A DNA stretch of 10,317 nt from JAFAHZ01 sp035656415. Its GTDB lineage: Bacteria; Vulcanimicrobiota; Vulcanimicrobiia; Vulcanimicrobiales; Vulcanimicrobiaceae. Shown one piece after another: positions 7,755 to 10,317 of this stretch. The notes under the pieces were generated by a model. That model had not been told where the DNA came from. It did no database searches and was given only the letters and a program-made list of their open reading frames with translations. The stretch lies in NCBI GenBank assembly GCA_035656415.1, contig DASRSM010000050.1, positions 1 through 10,317 of the forward strand, given 5' to 3'. The position numbers were made by a program, and so were the translations under genes. Every line of letters begins with the position of its first letter. Positions within the stretch are counted from its first letter, which is position 1.

Positions 7755-7841
7755 CAAGTAGTGGGCGGGACCCCCAACTTGACGGAAGTTGGCCCCGCTA
7801 GACGATCAATTTAGGGTCCTCATGCTAGAGGACATGAAAAT
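7717..7841 (-). promoter_or_regulatory. ylxR-infB intergenic leader with two hairpins
   Basis: This 125-nt gap is the only sizeable one inside the operon. Reading toward infB it holds an AT-rich start, then hairpin 1 (7816-7833: GTCCTC, 6-nt loop, GAGGAC). Hairpin 2 (7765-7798) has inner stem CCAACTT/AAGTTGG with a 5-nt loop and outer stem GCGGG/CCCGC with a small internal loop. A mini-ORF and a GGAG follow, just before the infB CTG. Neither hairpin is followed by a T-tract in the reading direction, so they do not look like intrinsic terminators. A role in infB translation or mRNA processing is inferred. I see no convincing promoter hexamers here. Confidence 0.5.
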
Positions 7842-8096
7842 TTAGACTTCATTTTTCATTGTTTTCGAACTACCTATTAAACCATATTCAGCGGCTGCCG
7901 TTGCAAGCCCCGGGTACCGTTTGTTTTTAGCCGCCGCCGCGAGGCAAGGCTCCGAGCAGAGGTATGCACCTCTTCCCGGTTGCTTGTACCGGCCGGGGGG
8001 ATCGGGTCTCCAGCCGTCCCCGGCGCGGACGAAGCGCGTCAGCTCGCGTTGCAGGAGGCGCTTGCGGCACCCTGCGCACTGCCTTATGGGCTCCAC
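7842..8096 (-). CDS. ylxR: YlxR (DUF448) RNA-binding protein, RNase P modulator family
   Basis: The product has 84 residues and is the small basic protein almost always found between nusA and infB. Members bind RNA, and the Bacillus protein (RnpM) has been reported to modulate RNase P. Family features are the CxxC at Cys7/Cys10 (QCAGCRKR), ELTRFVR (18-24), the PGRGAYLC segment (40-47) and a second cysteine pair (Cys47, Cys51). The GTG at 8094-8096 shares a base with the nusA stop (TAGTG), and GAGGGG just upstream is a likely ribosome binding site. The last 14 codons (GLIGSSKTMKNEV tail) are strikingly AT-rich compared with the rest of the gene. No L7Ae-like ylxQ follows. Confidence 0.9.
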   Translation of the reverse strand: MEPIRQCAGCRKRLLQRELTRFVRAGDGWRPDPPGRYKQPGRGAYLCSEPCLAAAAKNKRYPGLATAAAEYGLIGSSKTMKNEV

Positions 8097-9304
8097 TACC
8101 CCTCGTCGGGGCTGAGCCGTTCCCGCCGGAACTCCTCGAGTTTGCGGATGAGCTCCGGATCGATATCGACATCGAGCGCCGCTACCGGTTCCACCGTTTC
8201 TTCGCCCGCCGGCTCGGCCAATCGCTCCGCGCGCTCGGCCAAGTACCGCTCGCGCGCCTCGCTGGACTCGGTTTCGCTCGTGATGTCGAGACGCCACCCG
8301 GTCAACCGCGCGGCCAATCGAACGTTTTGTCCATCGCGACCGATTGCCAGCGACAACTGATAATCGGGAACGACGACCAGCGAGACTCCGTCGTCTTCGA
8401 AAAGCTCGACGCCGATGACTTTCGCCGGCGCAAGCGCGTTCATGATGAACGTCGCCGGATCCGCGTCGTAACGGATGATGTCGATCTTCTCGCCGCGCAA
8501 GTTGTCCGTGACGTTGGCGATGCGGCTCGACTTCGGCCCCAAACAGGCGCCGATCGGATCGACTTCCGCACGATTAGTCTTCACGGCAACCTTCGAACGG
8601 CTCCCGGCATCGCGCGCGATCGCCATGATCTCGACGGTGCCGTCGGCGATCTCCGGAACTTCGAGCTCGAGCAGGCGCTGCACGAGTCCCTCGGCAGTAC
8701 GCGATAGAATCACCTGCGGACCTTTGGGCGATTTCTTGACGTCGAGTACGTACGCGCGAATGAAGTCGTTGATCCGGTACGATTCGCCCGGAACTTGCTC
8801 GTCGAGATACATCACGGCCTCGTCGCGGCCTTCCAGCGTAATGTACATGTTGCGCTGTTCGTATCGCTGCACGGTCCCCGTAACGAGATCGTTGAGCTTG
8901 CGAACGTACTTGTTGTACACCGTATCGCGCTCGGCTTCACGGATGCGCTGCACGATGACTTGCTTGGCCGTCTGCGCGGCGATGCGCCCGAAATCTTTCG
9001 GCGTCACCTCTTCGTCGAAGAAGTCGCCGACTTGATACGGCGCCTTCGCCTTTTTCAGCGAGATCTCGAGCTTCGGATCGGTGACTTCCTCGACGACGAT
9101 GCGGCGATGGTAAACGCGGTACGCCCCCGTCTGTCGGTCGACCATGACGATCGCGTTCGATTCGGTTCCGAAGTGGCGCTTGTACGCAGTCAAAAGCGCC
9201 GCTTCGAGCGCTTCGAGCAGCATCTCGAACGAGATGTTGCGCTCCTTTGCGATCGAGTGCAGGACGTCGATGAGTTTCTCGTCAGTTGCCGTGTCTGTTG
9301 CCAT
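8096..9304 (-). CDS. nusA: Transcription termination/antitermination factor NusA
   Basis: NusA binds RNA polymerase and nascent RNA, promoting pausing and modulating termination and antitermination. The product has 402 residues from ATG 9302-9304. The domains are: N-terminal RNAP-binding region (1-130, with ISFEMLLEALEAALLTAYKR), S1 (about 136-202), KH1 (about 205-280, DPIGACLG and GEKIDII) and KH2 (about 285-343, with the hallmark LAIGRDGQNVRLAARLTGW). An acidic tail of about 55 residues follows; there are no C-terminal acidic repeats as in Escherichia. In KH1 the GxxG loop reads GPKS (256-259), so the second glycine is lost. The start overlaps rimP by 23 nt, with a weak GGAAAG upstream. A GTG at 9317-9319 would add five residues but has no Shine-Dalgarno. 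The stop overlaps ylxR (TAGTG). Confidence 0.96.
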   Translation of the reverse strand: MATDTATDEKLIDVLHSIAKERNISFEMLLEALEAALLTAYKRHFGTESNAIVMVDRQTGAYRVYHRRIVVEEVTDPKLEISLKKAKAPYQVGDFFDEEVTPKDFGRIAAQTAKQVIVQRIREAERDTVYNKYVRKLNDLVTGTVQRYEQRNMYITLEGRDEAVMYLDEQVPGESYRINDFIRAYVLDVKKSPKGPQVILSRTAEGLVQRLLELEVPEIADGTVEIMAIARDAGSRSKVAVKTNRAEVDPIGACLGPKSSRIANVTDNLRGEKIDIIRYDADPATFIMNALAPAKVIGVELFEDDGVSLVVVPDYQLSLAIGRDGQNVRLAARLTGWRLDITSETESSEARERYLAERAERLAEPAGEETVEPVAALDVDIDPELIRKLEEFRRERLSPDEG

Positions 9305-9800
9305 GTGCTTTCCGTTCACGTTTATCGCGCTGCAAATCCGCGCGAGGATCGTATTCCAAGTGGGCCGATTTTATGGTCGTTATAGGCAGCGGAAGCTCGC
9401 CTTGCCCGGTCTCGAGAATCACCGTTTCGCCGCGTAATCCCCGCAACGTTCCGCGATGCGTCTTTCCACCGTTCACCTTCAGAGTCGTGACGACGCGGAC
9501 CGGATTCCCGCGAAAACGTTCGTAATCGGCGGGACGCACGAGCGGGCGCTCCAACCCGGCCGATTCCACTTCGAGCGTGTACAGCTTGTCGAACGCATCG
9601 AGCTGAGCGTTGATACGCGCCGCGACAAGCTCGCACAACTGAACGTCTACGCCGCCGGGCCGATCGATGGTCACGCGCAACTCCGTCGAACCGCGCGCAA
9701 CTCGCGCGCGATGCGCCACGATCTCCACGCCGCCGAGCGTAGCTTCGTGCGCGATCGCGTCGAGCTCGCGTTCGAATGCGATTTGCAGTTCGCTTGCCAA
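9282..9800 (-). CDS. rimP: Ribosome maturation factor RimP
   Basis: RimP acts early in 30S assembly and is the normal first gene of the nusA-infB operon. The product has 172 residues. The N-terminal domain carries the ELRVTIDRPGGVDVQLC segment (40-56), and the central signature is YTLEVESAGLERPL (74-87) followed by DYERFRGNPV (92-101). The C-terminal SH3-like domain contains RGTLRGLRGETVILE and ends in a basic tail (RDKRERKAHGNRHGN) that overlaps the nusA start. The start is TTG at 9798-9800: an in-frame TAG lies only 9 nt upstream, and AGGGGA sits 5 nt before the TTG, so no other upstream start is possible. Confidence 0.94.
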   Translation of the reverse strand: MASELQIAFERELDAIAHEATLGGVEIVAHRARVARGSTELRVTIDRPGGVDVQLCELVAARINAQLDAFDKLYTLEVESAGLERPLVRPADYERFRGNPVRVVTTLKVNGGKTHRGTLRGLRGETVILETGQGELPLPITTIKSAHLEYDPRADLQRDKRERKAHGNRHGN

Positions 9801-9863
9801 AGATTTCCCCTACAACAACGAAGCGCGGGACCTGCCCACGCTCCTTCACTACGACCGTCACTA

Positions 9864-9892
9864 AGGATACAGAAAATAGCGACGGGCCGCAA
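9864..9892 (-). promoter_or_regulatory. Possible weak promoter P2 for rimP operon
   Basis: On the minus strand TTGCGG (9887-9892) and TATCCT (9864-9869) are separated by 17 bp. The -35 keeps only TTG and the -10 matches four of six positions, so the promoter would be weak. Transcription would begin near 9857, giving a 5' leader of about 57 nt before rimP. The -35 overlaps one arm of the terminator-like hairpin at 9884-9911. Confidence 0.35.
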
Positions 9893-9911
9893 CCCCACGT
9901 GGACGCGGCCC
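9884..9911 (-). terminator. Terminator-like hairpin ahead of rimP
   Basis: GGGCCGC and GCGGCCC form a perfect 7-bp GC stem around a 14-nt loop that itself contains the palindrome CCACGTGG. In the minus direction it is followed by GTCGC and then TATTTT; in the plus direction by CTCG and TTTT. It is flanked by AAAA on the upstream side. The T-tracts are short and offset, so termination may be partial or may work in both directions. It ends the segment that starts at promoter P1. Confidence 0.5.
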
Positions 9912-10085
9912 CTCGTTTTGGTTTACTGGCTTGCGATCTGCGCGCCACCGGTTGTCGTCCGGTTGGCGTGGGCGCGCTTTAGGCGCCCGTTACTCGGCGC
10001 GGTCATCGCGGGCCTTATGGCCCGGTGGATCTTGCGGTTCCAACCGCCCTCCTCGTTGTTGGACGAAGATGCCGAATGTCGGCAT
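9905..10085 (-). ncRNA. Candidate structured leader or small RNA, family unknown
   Basis: The segment between promoter P1 and the terminator-like hairpin has a dense set of self-complementary parts. Minus-strand elements are a 7-bp hairpin at the presumed 5' end (10069-10085), GCGGT/ACCGC with a 4-nt loop (10034-10047 region), a CGGGCC-AUAA-GGCCCG hairpin (10009-10024) and GGGCGC/GCGCCC (9970-9988). Long-range pairs are CGTCC/GGACG (10061-10065 with 9956-9960) and GGTTGG/CCAACC (10040-10045 with 9961-9966). A competing GCGCGCC/GGCGCGC pair (9971-9977 with 9940-9946) excludes GGGCGC/GCGCCC. I could not match it by eye to tRNA, 6S, SRP, RNase P, tmRNA or a known riboswitch core. It may be a cis leader of rimP-nusA or an independent RNA. 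Confidence 0.4.
9990..10085 (-). CDS. Possible leaderless 31-codon ORF at P1
   Basis: An ATG at 10083-10085 begins about where transcription from P1 would start, since its A is the seventh base after the -10 box. It opens a 31-codon frame (MPTFGIFVQQRGG start) ending in TAA at 9990-9992. Leaderless starts of this geometry are common in several high-GC phyla. Against it, the ATG sits in a hairpin arm and the protein matches nothing I know. The structured-RNA reading explains the same sequence. Confidence 0.2.
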   Translation of the reverse strand: MPTFGIFVQQRGGRLEPQDPPGHKARDDRAE

Positions 10086-10091
10086 ACGCCA

Positions 10092-10120
10092 ATTCTAGTG
10101 CGACGTAAGTCGGAGTTCAA
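10092..10120 (-). promoter_or_regulatory. Sigma70-type promoter P1
   Basis: On the minus strand TTGAAC (10115-10120) and TAGAAT (10092-10097) are separated by exactly 17 bp. The -10 differs from TATAAT at one base and the -35 keeps TTGA. The predicted start is near 10085, at the base of the first hairpin. It lies just downstream of the unknown gene's stop and upstream of rimP, so it is a good candidate for the main operon or small-RNA promoter. Confidence 0.6.
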
Positions 10121-10137
10121 GAGGGAATGCAGGAGGA

Positions 10138-10317
10138 TCATGGCGACGAAGCGGGCGACCCGGCGTATGGCTCGAGCAAACGCCCTTCACACGCCTGCGT
10201 AACGATGCCGTCGACGATCGGAGGCATGTAGCCGCGACCCGCTCCGCCACCTACCGACACCGACATGCCGTTGGCGGGAGCGATGTCGGTGGGATGCAGC
10301 GTTCCGGCGCCGGCGTG
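10138..10317 (-). CDS. Unrecognised protein, C-terminal end only
   Basis: The minus-strand frame is open from the right edge to a TGA at 10138-10140, giving 59 residues with the N-terminus outside the window. The visible part includes GTLHPTDIAPANGMSVSVGG, GAGRGYMPPIVDGIV and the end EGRLLEPYAGSPASSP. It is Gly/Ala/Pro-rich with two possible beta segments and one Cys. The other two minus frames are closed by stops within this stretch. Codon third positions are mostly G or C, as in the neighbouring genes. I do not recognise a family. It is followed by promoter P1 within 20 nt, so rimP is probably not simply its downstream partner. Confidence 0.55.
   Translation of the reverse strand, partial: HAGAGTLHPTDIAPANGMSVSVGGGAGRGYMPPIVDGIVTQACEGRLLEPYAGSPASSP

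Noticed and set aside
9302..9319. GTG at 9317-9319 as the nusA start
   Set aside because: It has no Shine-Dalgarno and adds five non-conserved residues. The ATG at 9302-9304 has a weak GGAAAG and a normal NusA N-terminus.
10032..10050. T-arm-like sequence GCGGTTCCAACCGC on the plus strand, suggesting a tRNA
   Set aside because: The loop is 6 rather than 7 nt, and no D-arm, anticodon arm or acceptor stem could be placed on either strand.
9923..10141. Minus-strand 72-codon ORF whose ATG overlaps the upstream stop as ATGA
   Set aside because: The overlap is attractive, but the frame runs through promoter P1 and the whole structured segment, and the product matches nothing. The RNA-structure reading explains the inverted repeats better. 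I cannot fully exclude it.
10140..10202. Plus-strand 20-codon ORF with a perfect AGGAGG 3 nt before ATG
   Set aside because: The spacing is too short and the peptide is tiny. It lies antisense to the end of a plausible minus-strand gene. I treat the AGGAGG as chance.
1..10317. CRISPR arrays, insertion sequences, attachment sites or defence genes
   Set aside because: No regularly spaced repeats, transposase motifs, terminal inverted repeats or integrase genes were seen. The window is a housekeeping operon.

Overview
The window is a high-GC bacterial chromosome segment. Every gene I can support reads on the minus strand, so transcription runs from the right end to the left. The core is the conserved transcription/translation operon in the order rimP, nusA, ylxR, infB, rbfA, nrnA, truB, ribF. 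A DHH-family nrnA between rbfA and truB, and no rpsO-pnp, resembles the arrangement of Gram-positive-like, Chloroflexi-like and related deep-branching phyla rather than Proteobacteria. The Pro/Ala-rich lipoproteins and high GC fit an uncultured soil-type lineage such as Eremiobacterota, but this placement is a guess.

Layout from right to left. Positions 10138-10317 hold the C-terminal end of an unrecognised gene. Positions 9801-10137 are non-coding and unusually rich in signals: a good sigma70-type promoter (10092-10120), about 200 nt of GC-rich sequence with several mutually exclusive stems, a terminator-like hairpin (9884-9911), and a second weaker promoter just before rimP. Then come rimP, nusA and ylxR (8096 and 9282-9304 are overlap points), a 125-nt gap with two hairpins and a 13-codon mini-ORF, and infB. 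Next are rbfA, nrnA, a small unknown membrane protein, truB and ribF. The operon continues into a TlpA-like thioredoxin lipoprotein and a large lipoprotein with the start of a beta-propeller, cut by the left edge.

The genes are tightly packed. Junctions are mostly ATGA, GTGA, TTGA, TAGTG or TGATG overlaps, which implies translational coupling. The products cover 30S maturation (RimP, RbfA), transcription elongation and termination (NusA), RNase P modulation (YlxR), initiation (IF2), nano-RNA/pAp turnover (NrnA), tRNA U55 modification (TruB) and FMN/FAD synthesis (RibF). The last two genes are envelope proteins and look like a lineage-specific extension.

The main points of interest are: (1) the structured leader or small RNA ahead of rimP; (2) infB, which has no ATG, GTG or TTG for its conserved N-terminus and appears to start at CTG, in a CTGA overlap with a mini-ORF.
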